Part shown: positions 1-7,854 of the stretch, in pieces
How positions within the stretch are numbered: position 1 is the first letter of the stretch
Layout of the letters: each line of letters starts with the position of its first letter
Assembly (NCBI RefSeq): GCF_033097365.1
Contig: NZ_AP028461.1
Location: forward strand, 372,001-436,000
DNA: 64,000 nucleotides
Direction: 5' to 3'
Source: Actinoplanes sichuanensis
GTDB lineage: Bacteria; Actinomycetota; Actinomycetes; Mycobacteriales; Micromonosporaceae
The notes under the pieces: model-generated
What the model saw: only the letters and a program-made list of their open reading frames with translations
Database searches by the model: none
Told to the model about the DNA's origin: nothing
Made by a program: the position numbers and the translations under genes

Positions 1-1
1 G

Positions 2-139
2 GCCCGGGACGCCCTGGCCGCTACGGCGGACCTGGTGGTGTGCCTGAGCACGCCCGATCCGTTCTTCGCGGTGGGCCGTTGGTACGACGACTTCGAGCAG
101 CTCACCGACGCCGACGTAGAAAATTTCATCATGTGTTGA
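2..139 (+). CDS. Phosphoribosyltransferase family protein, C-terminal fragment
   Basis: This is the last 45 codons of a gene that enters from the left edge, read in frame from base 2 and ending at TGA 137-139. The residues include VVCLSTPDPF followed by AVGRWYDDFEQLTD. That matches the usual C-terminal end of the predicted phosphoribosyltransferases (PF00156 type), where a 'P.PF.AVG.WY.DF..T.D' pattern closes the protein. The catalytic PRPP loop lies outside the window, so substrate cannot be judged. The family assignment rests on this tail alone. Confidence 0.65.
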   Translation, partial: ARDALAATADLVVCLSTPDPFFAVGRWYDDFEQLTDADVENFIMC

Positions 140-161
140 GTTACCCGCTTGCCTTGCCGTC

Positions 162-203
162 GGAAACTCATCTAGCGTTGAGTTCAACACTTGATGAGTT
201 TCC
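162..203. promoter_or_regulatory. 42-bp near-perfect dyad, probable TetR operator
   Basis: A long inverted repeat is centred between bases 182 and 183. The outer arms GGAAACTCATC (162-172) and GATGAGTTTCC (193-203) match perfectly, and inner arms GTTGA (177-181) and TCAAC (184-188) share the same centre. Only three of 21 base pairs fail. It sits directly before the ribosome binding site GGGGAGG (204-210) of the ABC ATPase gene. The TetR gene two positions downstream is the natural candidate to bind it. As RNA it could also form a hairpin that hides the ribosome binding site. Confidence 0.6.
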
Positions 204-214
204 GGGGAGGAACC

Positions 215-931
215 ATGGAAACCGCGATCGAGGTCCGCGACCTCGTCGTGAAACGCGGAGCGAGGACCGTCCTCGACGGCTTCTCCTGCGTCATACCGAA
301 GGGCAGCGTCACCGGGCTGCTCGGCCCGAGCGGCAGCGGCAAGACCACCCTGATGCGCGCGATCGTCGGCGTGCAGATCGTCGCGTCGGGCTCGGTCACC
401 GTGCTCGGCCACCCGGCCGGGTCGGCGCCACTGCGCCGCAGCATCGGCTACCTGACCCAGGCCCCGAGCGTCTACGCCGACCTCACCGTCGCGGAGAACG
501 CCCGCTACTTCGCCTCTCTCTACCGGCTCAAGGCGGCCGACGCGGACGCCGCGGTCGAGGCCGTCGGGCTGACCCGGGCCCGTGACCAGCTGGTCTCCGA
601 CCTGTCCGGCGGACAGCGCAGCCGAGCCTCACTGGCCTGCGCCATCGTCAGCCGGCCCGAGGTGCTGATCCTCGACGAACCGACGGTCGGGCAGGACCCG
701 GTGCTGCGGGACGAGCTGTGGGACCACTTCCGCCGGCTCGCCGCCGACGGCGCCACCGTCCTGGTCTCCAGCCACGTGATGGACGAGGCGAACCGCTGCG
801 ATCGGCTGCTGCTCATCCGGCAGGGCGTGCTGATCGCCGACGACACCCCGGCCGCGGTGAAGCGCTCGGCCGGCACCGACGACCTGGACCAGGCGTTCTT
901 GAAACTGATCCGGCAGCAGGAGACGGCATGA
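215..931 (+). CDS. ABC transporter ATP-binding protein (drug/ABC-2 export type)
   Basis: This 238-residue ATPase subunit should power the membrane protein encoded next. It has a Walker A loop GPSGSGKT near residues 36-43, signature LSGGQRSR, Walker B LILDEPTVGQDP and a switch histidine in VSSHVMDE. This is the pattern of single-domain ATPases of ABC-2 exporters (DrrA/CcmA-like). ATG 215 is chosen over an upstream TTG at 191 because GGGGAGG lies 4 bases before it and the upstream start would fall inside the dyad. The stop overlaps the next start as ATGA. The TetR gene downstream suggests export of a toxic or signalling compound. The substrate is unknown. Confidence 0.88.
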   Translation: METAIEVRDLVVKRGARTVLDGFSCVIPKGSVTGLLGPSGSGKTTLMRAIVGVQIVASGSVTVLGHPAGSAPLRRSIGYLTQAPSVYADLTVAENARYFASLYRLKAADADAAVEAVGLTRARDQLVSDLSGGQRSRASLACAIVSRPEVLILDEPTVGQDPVLRDELWDHFRRLAADGATVLVSSHVMDEANRCDRLLLIRQGVLIADDTPAAVKRSAGTDDLDQAFLKLIRQQETA

Positions 932-1656
932 TCCTCGCCAGCACCGTCAAACGGATCCTCGGCCAGCTGCGGCACGATCCGCGGACCATCGCGCTGATCA
1001 TCGTGGTGCCGACCCTGCTGATCACCCTGATCTACTTCATGTACGAGGGGCAGCCGAACGTCTTCGACCGGATCGCCCTCACCATGCTGGGCGTCTTCCC
1101 GTTCATCGTGATGTTCCTGATCACCAGCATCGCGATGCTGCGGGAACGCACCACCGGCACCCTGGAGCGGCTGTTCACCACCCCGGTCGGCAAACTCGAC
1201 CTGCTGTTCGGCTACGGCATCGCGTTCGGGGTGGCGGCCGCAGCGCAGGCCGTGGTCGCCGCCGGGTTCGCCTACTGGGCGCTGGACATGCACACCGCGG
1301 GCAGCATCGGCCTGGTCATCCTGATCGCCGTGGCCAACGCCGTCCTCGGGGTCGCGCTCGGCCTGCTGTGCAGCGCGTTCGCCCGGACCGAGTTCCAGGC
1401 GGTGCAGTTCATGCCGCTCGTGGTGGCGCCCCAGCTGCTGCTCTGCGGGCTGTTCGTGCCCCGTGCGGACATGGCCGGCTGGCTGCAGGCGATCAGCAAC
1501 GTACTACCGATGTCCTACTCCGTGGAGGCACTGACCGAGGTGGGCATGCACTCCGAGCCGACGGGCATCATGTGGCGGGACCTCGCCGTCGTGGTGGGCG
1601 CGATCGTGGTGGCGCTCATCCTCGGTGCGGCCACCCTGCGGCGCAGGACGGCTTAG
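928..1656 (+). CDS. ABC-2 type transporter permease
   Basis: A 242-residue integral membrane protein with about six hydrophobic segments, for example IALIIVVPTLLITLIYF near the N-terminus and LAVVVGAIVVALILGAATL at the C-terminus. The motif RERTTGTLERLFTTPV after the second segment is typical of ABC2_membrane permeases. It overlaps the ATPase gene by four bases, so the two are translationally coupled and form one exporter. The next gene is a TetR regulator in the same direction, giving a self-contained exporter-plus-repressor operon. Confidence 0.88.
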   Translation: MILASTVKRILGQLRHDPRTIALIIVVPTLLITLIYFMYEGQPNVFDRIALTMLGVFPFIVMFLITSIAMLRERTTGTLERLFTTPVGKLDLLFGYGIAFGVAAAAQAVVAAGFAYWALDMHTAGSIGLVILIAVANAVLGVALGLLCSAFARTEFQAVQFMPLVVAPQLLLCGLFVPRADMAGWLQAISNVLPMSYSVEALTEVGMHSEPTGIMWRDLAVVVGAIVVALILGAATLRRRTA

Positions 1657-1682
1657 GACGTACAGCGAAGGAGTTGAACGTG

Positions 1683-2291
1683 ATGGTGCGACGGACCGGA
1701 CGCCGGCCCGGCAACCCGGACACACGTGAGGCGATCCTGTCGGCCGCGCGCAGCGCGTTCGCCGAGAAGGGTTATGACGGAGCGTCGATCCGGGCCATCG
1801 CGACCGGCGCCGGGGTCGACCCGGCGCTGGTGCACCACTACTTCGGCACCAAGGACAAGCTGTTCCTGGCGACGATGAACTCGCCGATCGACCCGGTCGA
1901 CATCATCAACGAGGCGACCGACGGCGACCGGGACGAGATCGGGGTCCGGTTCGTGCGCGCCTTCCTGGCCATGTGGGACGGCCCGCGCGGGGCGGCGGCG
2001 GTGGCGCTGTTGCGCTCCGTGGTCGGCACCGAGTGGACGACCAAGCTGTTCCGCGAGTTCATCATCACCCAGATCCTGCGCCGGGCGGTGCCCAAGCTCG
2101 GTCTCGATCCCCAGCAGGCGCACCTGCGGATCACCCTGGCCGCCAGCCATCTGGTCGGCCTGGCCCTGGCCCGCTATGTGATCAAGGTGGAGCCGCTGGC
2201 CTCCGCGTCGACCGAGACGCTGGTCGCGGCGGTCGGCCCGGCCGTGCAGCGTTACCTGACGGGTGACCTTCCGGACGTCTTCCCGGCATGA
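1683..2291 (+). CDS. TetR-family transcriptional regulator
   Basis: A 202-residue regulator. The N-terminal TetR helix-turn-helix is clear: TREAILSAARSAFAEKGYDGASIRAIATGAGVD with HHYFGTKDKLF as the recognition-helix end. The C-terminal part is a TetR_C_17-like ligand domain. The ribosome binding site AAGGAG (1668-1673) serves either GTG 1680 or ATG 1683; ATG is listed. It follows the exporter genes by 26 bases and probably represses that operon through the 42-bp dyad at 162-203. The inducing ligand is unknown. Confidence 0.9.
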   Translation: MVRRTGRRPGNPDTREAILSAARSAFAEKGYDGASIRAIATGAGVDPALVHHYFGTKDKLFLATMNSPIDPVDIINEATDGDRDEIGVRFVRAFLAMWDGPRGAAAVALLRSVVGTEWTTKLFREFIITQILRRAVPKLGLDPQQAHLRITLAASHLVGLALARYVIKVEPLASASTETLVAAVGPAVQRYLTGDLPDVFPA

Positions 2292-2309
2292 AAGCGGCCC
2301 CCCGGGGGC

Positions 2310-2702
2310 ATGCAGCGCTCCGTGCGATGGACGACGGTATTGATGACGGCGTTGCTGCTGACCGGGTGCGCCTCGGTCGAGCAGCGTTCGGACGCCGCCG
2401 AGCAGACCGCCCGGCGGTTCCTCCAGGCGGTCGCGGACGGTGACGGGCCGGCCGCCTGCGGCATCCTCGCTCCGGAGACCGAGGCGGAGATCGACGCGCC
2501 GTGTGCGGAGGGCATCGTGGGCGAGGCGCTCACCGCGCCTTCCGAGCAGGCCGATTCGCAGGTGTACGGCCAACGCGCGCTGGTGAGATTCGCCGGGGAC
2601 ACGGTGTTCCTGGCCGTGTTCCCGGACGGCTGGCGGGTGGTGGCCGCCGGGTGCGAGCCCCGCGGCGAACGCCCCTACGACTGCACGATCCATGGCGGGT
2701 GA
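2310..2702 (+). CDS. Secreted lipoprotein of unknown function
   Basis: A 130-residue protein with a lipoprotein signal: a hydrophobic stretch VLMTALLL and lipobox LTGC with Cys20. The mature part has AEQTARRFLQAVADGDGPAAC, a helix seen in small actinobacterial lipoproteins with an NTF2-like or DUF4878-like fold, and three further cysteines (C51, C68, C116 or close) that could form disulfides outside the cell. It starts 18 bases after the TetR gene, but the downstream micropeptide and DUF6766 genes look like its operon partners. Confidence 0.75.
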   Translation: MQRSVRWTTVLMTALLLTGCASVEQRSDAAEQTARRFLQAVADGDGPAACGILAPETEAEIDAPCAEGIVGEALTAPSEQADSQVYGQRALVRFAGDTVFLAVFPDGWRVVAAGCEPRGERPYDCTIHGG

Positions 2703-2705
2703 GCC

Positions 2706-2789
2706 ATGCGCTTCCAGTACCTGCTGCTCCTGCTCGTGGTGTCGGCCGGCCTGCTGTACTTCGCCCTGCTGGGGGTGCTGCACCGATGA
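2706..2789 (+). CDS. 27-residue single-span membrane micropeptide
   Basis: A very short reading frame encodes MRFQYLLLLLVVSAGLLYFA and ends LLGVLHR. That is one hydrophobic helix with a basic residue at each end, as in small membrane subunits. It begins 3 bases after the lipoprotein stop, and its stop overlaps the next start as ATGA. This coupling on both sides is the main evidence that it is translated. Its hydrophobic content and position suggest a small membrane partner of the lipoprotein or DUF6766 protein. I know no family for it. Confidence 0.55.
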   Translation: MRFQYLLLLLVVSAGLLYFALLGVLHR

Positions 2790-3460
2790 GAAGGTTCCTC
2801 CGGGAGAACTCGCTCGGCCTGGTCTTCGGCGTGCTGTTCCTGATCGTGCTGGTCGCGCAGGCGTTCGCCGGGCACGCCGACTTCAACCAGCAGCAGCTGG
2901 CGTCCGGCATGGAGCCGGTGTCGTTGGGCCGCTACCTCACCTCGGCGTCGTTCGCCGCCGACGTGGCGGAGAACTGGCAGTCCGAGTACCTCCAGTTCTT
3001 CCTCTACATCTTCCTCACCGTGTGGCTGGTGCAGCGCGGCTCACCGGAGTCGAAGAAACCGGGGGAGGAGGGCCGGGAATCCGACGAGAAACAGAAGGTC
3101 GGCCGGTACGCCACCGACGAGTCGCCGAGCTGGGCCCGGGCCACCGGTCTGCGCCGGACCCTGCTGTCCAACTCGCTCGGCCTGGTGATGGGCCTGCTCT
3201 TCGTCGCGTCGTGGCTCACCCAGTCGATCGCCGGGGCGGCCGCCTTCAACGAGCGGCAGCTACGCGACCTGCAGGAGCCGGTCACCTGGGCGGAATACCT
3301 GACCGAGCCGGACTTCTGGAACCGCACCCTGCAGAACTGGCAGTCCGAGCTGCTGGCCGTCGCGTCGATGGTGATCCTCTCGATCTACCTGCGGCAGCGG
3401 GGCTCCCCGGAGTCCAAGCCGGTCGGCAGTTCACACTCGGCGACCGGAGTGGAGGGCTAG
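2786..3460 (+). CDS. DUF6766-type membrane protein with internal duplication
   Basis: A 224-residue membrane protein built from two copies of the same unit. Each half has NSLGLV(F/M)G followed by a membrane span, a polar AFN(Q/E)-QL segment, a W/Y-rich EYL or RYL stretch, NWQSE(Y/L)L, a second span, and finally QRGSPESK. The halves cover about residues 6-92 and 128-215, joined by a charged linker. This matches the DUF6766 family, whose role is not known. Start ATG 2786 overlaps the micropeptide stop. The 3' end overlaps the convergent MCP-like gene by four bases. Confidence 0.8.
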   Translation: MRRFLRENSLGLVFGVLFLIVLVAQAFAGHADFNQQQLASGMEPVSLGRYLTSASFAADVAENWQSEYLQFFLYIFLTVWLVQRGSPESKKPGEEGRESDEKQKVGRYATDESPSWARATGLRRTLLSNSLGLVMGLLFVASWLTQSIAGAAAFNERQLRDLQEPVTWAEYLTEPDFWNRTLQNWQSELLAVASMVILSIYLRQRGSPESKPVGSSHSATGVEG

Positions 3461-4614
3461 CCGGCCGCGCCGACCCGGGTCAGGAAGTGGTTGATCTCGT
3501 GCCTGATGTGTTCGGGGACGCCCTCGAACTGCAGGCCGATCTCGATGGTGGTGCCCCGATCGACCCGGCGGGCCACCCGGGCGTCGGCCGCCGTGGCCAG
3601 CCCCTCCACCGCGATCTCGGCCCGGACCAGGTCACCGACGACGAGCCGGGCGCCGGCCGGCACGCTGCACCCCAGCCCGTCCGAGCTGAGGTCGAGCATC
3701 TCGGCGGCGATCTGCGGCCCGGTGGCGGTCTGCAGCCGGACCACGCCCTCCATCCGCAGCCGGTCGTGGCGGCGGCGTTCCAGCCGTTCGGCCACATCGG
3801 AGAGATCACCGATCTGGGCCATCGTCGCGTCCACGCTGCGGTGCAGCCGGCCGACGATCTCGTGCTGCCGGTCGGCGATGCCGCCCAGGTGGCGCATCGC
3901 GTCCTCGATGTCGCCGACGTCCGAGATGATCGCGGCGAGGGTCTGGCGCATCTGCGCCACGTCCGACTCCAGGGCGGAGATCGTGCTGGTGATCTGCTCG
4001 GTGGAGTGGGCGGTGGTGTCGGCCAGGCTCTTCACCTCGTCGGCGACCACCGCGAAGCCGCTGCCGGCGGCACCGGCCCGGACCGCCTCGATGGTGGCGT
4101 TCAGCGCCAGCAGCCGGGTCTGCGACGCGATCCCGGAGATCACACCGGCGATCCCGGCCACCTGGTGCAGGCTCTCGTTCAGCGCGGTGGCCGCTTCGCC
4201 GGCCCCGTGCGCGCGCTGGACCAGGACATTCGCCGCCCCGCTGGTGACGGTGACCCGCTCGTGGGTGGCGGCCGCCGCGTCCCGGGCCTCGCCGACCTGC
4301 ACCACCACGTCCTCGAGCTTGCCGCCGATCACCTCGGCGGTGTCGTCGATCGCCTCCTTGGCCCGGCGCCGCAGCCGCTGGTTGAGGTCGCGCTGGTGCG
4401 CCTGGGCGTTCTCGGCCTGGGTGTCCAGCTCGGCCCGCAGCCGCTCGATCTCGGCGTCACGCTCGGACAGCGTCCCGGCCGCCTCGCCGGGCTCCCGGCC
4501 GGCGCCGCCGTCGACCTCCGGTTCCCCGGCACGACGGCGGCCCAGCCGGAAGGCCACCAGCGAGCTGCACACCACCGCGATCAGCGTTCCCAGGAGGACC
4601 AACCAGGTCGGCAT
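3457..4614 (-). CDS. MCP-type signalling protein with C-terminal PilZ domain
   Basis: A 385-residue protein. Residues 3-22 form one membrane helix; a charged coiled coil follows, then a methyl-accepting chemotaxis signalling domain with the hairpin-tip signature [18 protein letters not shown] and [16 protein letters not shown]. The C-terminus (about 285-385) is a PilZ domain with both c-di-GMP contacts: RRHDR and the DLSSDGLG form of the D/NxSxxG motif. There is no HAMP or extracytoplasmic sensor, so input may come from c-di-GMP rather than an external ligand. No cheA or cheW gene is nearby. Confidence 0.85.
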   Translation of the reverse strand: MPTWLVLLGTLIAVVCSSLVAFRLGRRRAGEPEVDGGAGREPGEAAGTLSERDAEIERLRAELDTQAENAQAHQRDLNQRLRRRAKEAIDDTAEVIGGKLEDVVVQVGEARDAAAATHERVTVTSGAANVLVQRAHGAGEAATALNESLHQVAGIAGVISGIASQTRLLALNATIEAVRAGAAGSGFAVVADEVKSLADTTAHSTEQITSTISALESDVAQMRQTLAAIISDVGDIEDAMRHLGGIADRQHEIVGRLHRSVDATMAQIGDLSDVAERLERRRHDRLRMEGVVRLQTATGPQIAAEMLDLSSDGLGCSVPAGARLVVGDLVRAEIAVEGLATAADARVARRVDRGTTIEIGLQFEGVPEHIRHEINHFLTRVGAAG

Positions 4615-4658
4615 AATGTTCAGACCGTACCTCGCCCGAGAGGCCCTCGTGGGGCGTT

Positions 4659-5147
4659 TCAGCCCTCTGCGAGCAGGGCGTCGATCTGACCCATGGCCAG
4701 TCGCATGCCCTCCTCCATCCCCATCGCGGCCATCCGCTCCAGCTGCTCGGTGCTGCGGAACGTGGTGACCGTCGTCATCCGGGTGCCGTCGCCGGTCGTC
4801 TCCAGCGTGACCACGCCGTGGGTGATGTCCTCCGGGTCGGCCGGCTCACCCCGGTCGTCGGCGAAACCGTCGTCGAACTCCAGCCGGTGGGGCTCGTCGA
4901 TGTCGGTGATCACCCACCAGCCCCGCGCCTTCGTCCCGTCCGGGCCGGTCATGTGGTAGCGCACGGCGCCACCCGGCTTGAACTCATACGTCTCGAAGGT
5001 GGCCGGCCAGGTCGGCGGACCCCACCAGCGCTCCAGCCTGCGCGGGTCGGCCCAGACCTGCCAGACCCGGTCGACAGGAGCCCCGAACTCGGCGACGAAC
5101 GTCAGCGTCAGCGCGCTGACGTCCTTCTGCGTGCTGATGACCGTCAT
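4659..5147 (-). CDS. SRPBCC (AHSA1/START-like) domain protein
   Basis: A 162-residue protein of the activator-of-Hsp90-like SRPBCC family, which folds into a hydrophobic ligand pocket. Diagnostic residues are [24 protein letters not shown] near the N-terminus, [13 protein letters not shown] in the middle and the C-terminal helix with [21 protein letters not shown] 5147 is preceded by GGAGGAG on this strand. It overlaps the end of an ArsR-like remnant by four bases. ArsR plus SRPBCC is a common actinobacterial pair. No substrate can be inferred. Confidence 0.85.
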   Translation of the reverse strand: MTVISTQKDVSALTLTFVAEFGAPVDRVWQVWADPRRLERWWGPPTWPATFETYEFKPGGAVRYHMTGPDGTKARGWWVITDIDEPHRLEFDDGFADDRGEPADPEDITHGVVTLETTGDGTRMTTVTTFRSTEQLERMAAMGMEEGMRLAMGQIDALLAEG

Positions 5148-5356
5148 TGCTCCTCCTGGAGAATCCGTTCGATACCGGCGGCCCGCTGCCGCCACAGCTG
5201 CTCGTACCCGTCCAGCAGCCGCGCCACCCGGCGGACCGCCTCGACCTCACCGTGCACGATCTGCTCCCGTCCACGCCTGGTCTTGCTGGCCGGTGCCGCC
5301 CGTTCGAGCACCACGACGTGTTTCTGCACGGCCTCCGGCAAGCCGAAATACCCCAC
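5144..5356 (-). pseudogene. N-terminally truncated ArsR-family regulator
   Basis: Seventy codons from GTG 5356 read LPEAVQKHVVVLERA, then SKTRRGREQIVHGEVEAV and LLDGYEQLWRQRAAGIERIL. This corresponds to the recognition helix, wing and C-terminal dimer helix of ArsR regulators paired with SRPBCC proteins. About 35-40 N-terminal residues (first helices of the winged-helix domain) are missing. The frame is closed upstream by an in-frame TAG about 24 codons before the listed start. The divergent stress-protein gene begins 55 bases away, so there is no room for a full gene. It is probably a deletion remnant, though a short functional form cannot be excluded. Confidence 0.55.
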
Positions 5357-5374
5357 CGGACGCGACCAATGGCC

Positions 5375-5405
5375 GTGACGCCGGAGGTGACCCCGGAACT
5401 ACCGT
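5375..5405 (+). promoter_or_regulatory. Leaderless promoter of the universal stress protein gene
   Basis: A TAnnnT -10 element, TACCGT (5400-5405), ends six bases before ATG 5412, so transcription should start at or next to the start codon. GTGACG (5375-5380) is a possible -35 at a wide 19-base spacing. No ribosome binding site is present. Confidence 0.45.
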
Positions 5406-5411
5406 CCGAAC

Positions 5412-6245
5412 ATGCGGACCTCCGAAGCACAGCCCGTGGTGGCCGCCGTCGACGGCTCCCGCACCCACCCCGTCACCCTCGACCTGGCCGCCGACGAGGC
5501 GGCCCGGCGCGGTGTTCCCCTCAACGTCCTGCACGTCTGGCCCGGCCAGTACACCGGCCGCTACCGGTGCCGCGGCCCGGTGCCCGGCGAGACCGACGGC
5601 CGACGGCTGCTCGACGCCGCCACCCGCCGCGCCCGGCAACGCGCACCCTGGCTGCCGGTCCACGCCGAACTCGTCACCGGCAGCCCGGCCGGCATCCTGG
5701 CCGAGCACTCCGAGACCGCGTCGCTGGTGGTGATCGGGCGCCGCGACGAGGGGCCCGGCCGCCCCGGCTGGGGCTCCACGGCCGCCTACCTGGCCCGGCA
5801 CAGCCGCAGCCCGCTGCTGGTCCAGCGCGGAAAGGGGCTGCGCACCGGGCCGGTCGTGCTCGCGGTCACCGGGCCCGACGGGCCGGCCTCGGCGGTACGA
5901 CGTGCCTTCGAGGAGGCCGATCTGGCCGGGGCTCGCCTGGTCGCGGTCAAGGTCTGGGCGCCCGGTGGCGACCAGGACGGCCGGCAGGCGCGTCGGCAAC
6001 TGACCGAGCTGCTCGCCGGATGGGCCGTCCAATACCCGCGGGTCCGGGTGGAGCCCCTGGTGGTGGCCGAGCCGGAGCTGCCGTACACCCTGGGTCGGGC
6101 CTCCCGCCGGGGCCGTCTGCTGATCGCCGCGGCCGGGCAGCGCGGATGGTTCGCCGAACTGGTCCGCGGTGTGCCGGGGCCGGGGCAGAGCCCGGTGCTG
6201 CTGGTGCCACCGGTTTCCTTCAGTCCGGCGGTGGCCGGTCGATAG
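5412..6245 (+). CDS. Tandem universal stress protein (two UspA domains)
   Basis: A 277-residue protein with two UspA-like halves. The first starts VVAAVDGSRTHPVTLDLAADEA, continues with LNVLHVWPG and ends SLVVIGRRDEG...SRSPLLVQRG. The second begins VVLAVTGPDGPASAVRRAFEEA and closes with LLIAAAGQRG and SPVLLVPP. The ATP-binding G-2x-G-9x-G(S/T) motif is incomplete in both halves, so nucleotide binding is uncertain. ATG 5412 lies just after a TAnnnT element, implying a leaderless mRNA. Tandem Usp proteins are frequent in actinobacterial dormancy and hypoxia responses. Confidence 0.85.
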   Translation: MRTSEAQPVVAAVDGSRTHPVTLDLAADEAARRGVPLNVLHVWPGQYTGRYRCRGPVPGETDGRRLLDAATRRARQRAPWLPVHAELVTGSPAGILAEHSETASLVVIGRRDEGPGRPGWGSTAAYLARHSRSPLLVQRGKGLRTGPVVLAVTGPDGPASAVRRAFEEADLAGARLVAVKVWAPGGDQDGRQARRQLTELLAGWAVQYPRVRVEPLVVAEPELPYTLGRASRRGRLLIAAAGQRGWFAELVRGVPGPGQSPVLLVPPVSFSPAVAGR

Positions 6246-6286
6246 TCGGGGCCCGCAACGCCGCGATCATCACGGAGGCCCCCACC

Positions 6287-6499
6287 ATGACCATCAGCAT
6301 CGGATCGTCACACGCGCCGTCGGCCTGGGAGACGCACGCCGCCTGGCTACGGCTGCGTGCCGACGGCAACCGGCTGGGGGTCGACGTCGCGGCCGGGGCC
6401 GAGGAACCGGCGTTGCAGGCCGACCGGACCGCGGTCCTGGAGAGCCGCGACGCCATCGCCCGGATGACCCCGCCCGGCGTCGTGAACGTGCTGGTCTGA
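6287..6499 (+). CDS. Small hypothetical protein, 70 residues
   Basis: The frame runs from ATG 6287 with GGAGG (6274-6278) eight bases upstream. The protein starts MTISIGSSHAPSAWETHAAW and ends TPPGVVNVLV. It has no signal peptide or membrane helix and is rich in Ala, Arg and Asp. It lies 41 bases after the stress-protein gene in the same direction, so the two may be co-transcribed. I do not recognise a family; the clear ribosome binding site and actinobacterial codon use support a real gene. Confidence 0.5.
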   Translation: MTISIGSSHAPSAWETHAAWLRLRADGNRLGVDVAAGAEEPALQADRTAVLESRDAIARMTPPGVVNVLV

Positions 6500-6519
6500 C
6501 CGGTCCTGTCGGTGCAGTC

Positions 6520-7122
6520 TCAGTGGAGGACGGCCAGGGCCTCGGCCAGCACGTCGGTGGCGTCCTTGACGTCGACCTCGCGCATCTGCAACGGCCCGCC
6601 GGTCTCGGTGAGCAGCGCGGCGTGCGCGCCACCGGCGTAGACCGGTGCGAACCCGAGATCCCGGATGATCATCGAGGTGGCCTCCCGGGCGTCCCGGTCG
6701 TCCGTGCACACATACTCGGTGAGCAGCGGATCGTGCCCGCGTCGCCGGCTGAGCACCTCGGTCGAGACCGTGTTGAACGCCTTCGCCCAGTGCGCCTCGG
6801 GCGCCCAGTCCATCAGCGTCTCCAGCCCGGAGATGTCGTCCGGGACATCCGGGTTGGTCGCGTCGATCACCACCTTGTCGGCGATGACGCCCCGGGTCAG
6901 GTCCAGCGCCTCGTGCGCGGACGACCAATTCGGGCTGAAGATCACCACATCACCGAAGGCGGCCGCCTGCGGGATCGACATGATCCGCAGCGTGTCGCCG
7001 TCCATCTCCGTCCGCAGGCGCTCCGGATGCCGCGAGGTGACCGCGACGTCGTGCCCGCTCTCGGCGCACCACCTGGCAAGCGTGCCGCCGAGCTGACCTG
7101 CTCCAATGACACCGATCCGCAT
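6520..7122 (-). CDS. NADPH-dependent F420 reductase-like oxidoreductase
   Basis: A 200-residue Rossmann protein. It opens MRIGVIGAGQLGGTLARW, a GxGxxG dinucleotide-binding loop, followed by VTSRHPERL, where TSR fits the NADP-phosphate contact. Further motifs AAAFGDVVIFSPNW, VIDATNP and WAKAFNTVS match the NADPH-dependent F420 reductase / coenzyme F420 oxidoreductase family (PF03807). In mycobacteria such proteins supply reduced F420; related members act on unknown substrates. It follows a TetR gene by 21 bases on the same strand and is probably co-regulated with the divergent oxidoreductase. Confidence 0.8.
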   Translation of the reverse strand: MRIGVIGAGQLGGTLARWCAESGHDVAVTSRHPERLRTEMDGDTLRIMSIPQAAAFGDVVIFSPNWSSAHEALDLTRGVIADKVVIDATNPDVPDDISGLETLMDWAPEAHWAKAFNTVSTEVLSRRRGHDPLLTEYVCTDDRDAREATSMIIRDLGFAPVYAGGAHAALLTETGGPLQMREVDVKDATDVLAEALAVLH

Positions 7123-7143
7123 GCTCCAAGGGTGCGCCCGGGA

Positions 7144-7761
7144 TCACCCGGCCGGGTGGTGATCGGCGAAATCGCCGTAGATCATCCGCAGTTCGACCGT
7201 GACCAGGTCGTCGACCAGCGCCTCCGGGTCGTCGCTGCCCGCCAGCGCGGCCGTGCGCAGGTCGTCGATCAGGCCGGCCAGCACCCGCGGCGCCGGTCCG
7301 TCCGGCGCGAGGCCGGCCGCCCGGTCCCGGCTGATCCGCATCGCGAGCCGGTCCACGTGTGCCGACCGCAGCTCCGCCCGCCACTGTGCCAGCGGCGGGC
7401 AGCCGGGCGCCGCGGCCAGGGCGCCGGCCAGCATCCGGCCGTGCTCGCGCCAGAGCCGGGCGAGCGGGGCGAGCGCCTCGCGCAGCGCCGCCGCGTCCGG
7501 CCCGCTCCCGTCCAGCCAGGGGCCGGCGTCGCGGCCCAGCTCGCCGGCCATCCCGTGCAGGAGCGCCACCAGCACCGACAGTTTGGAGTCGAAGTAGAAG
7601 TAGAAGCTGGACCGGGAGATCTCGGCGCCGGTGGCCAGCTCGTCGATGGTGATGTCGGCGAGCGGCTTGCGGGCCAGCAGCTCCCGGGCGGTCTCCAGGA
7701 TCGCCCGCTCCCGGCGGTCGCCCTTGCTGGGGCCACGGCGCCGACCCGGGGATGTGCTCAT
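7144..7761 (-). CDS. TetR-family regulator (EthR-like)
   Basis: A 205-residue regulator with the helix-turn-helix ILETARELLARKPLADITID and EISRSSFYFYFDSKLSVL. It resembles the EthR subgroup, where the DNA-binding tip reads FYFYF.SK. On this strand TAATGT (bases 7768-7773) ends six bases before ATG 7761, so the mRNA is likely leaderless. It is divergent from the oxidoreductase at 7855, and the inverted repeat at 7788-7808 lies between them. It most likely represses both directions. Confidence 0.88.
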   Translation of the reverse strand: MSTSPGRRRGPSKGDRRERAILETARELLARKPLADITIDELATGAEISRSSFYFYFDSKLSVLVALLHGMAGELGRDAGPWLDGSGPDAAALREALAPLARLWREHGRMLAGALAAAPGCPPLAQWRAELRSAHVDRLAMRISRDRAAGLAPDGPAPRVLAGLIDDLRTAALAGSDDPEALVDDLVTVELRMIYGDFADHHPAG

Positions 7762-7767
7762 CCGAAC

Positions 7768-7808
7768 ACATTAACGCGGTGTCGAGTTTTTCGACGTACT
7801 GTCGAAAA
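7768..7808. promoter_or_regulatory. TetR operator and leaderless promoter
   Basis: A perfect inverted repeat TTTTCGAC (7788-7795) / GTCGAAAA (7801-7808) with a 5-base spacer sits between the divergent TetR and oxidoreductase genes. Bases 7768-7773 are a TAnnnT -10 on the minus strand (TAATGT), six bases from the TetR start, so the repeat would cover its -35 region. A direct repeat GAGTTGTTG (7817-7825 and 7836-7844) lies between the operator and the oxidoreductase. Confidence 0.55.
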
Positions 7809-7854
7809 GCAACGACGAGTTGTTGATGGACCTGATGAGTTGTTGGGAGACCCG

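Noticed and set aside
2692..4689. A 665-codon plus-strand frame over DUF6766 and the MCP-PilZ gene
   Set aside because: The DUF6766 frame and the minus-strand MCP-PilZ gene have clear motifs; this frame has none.
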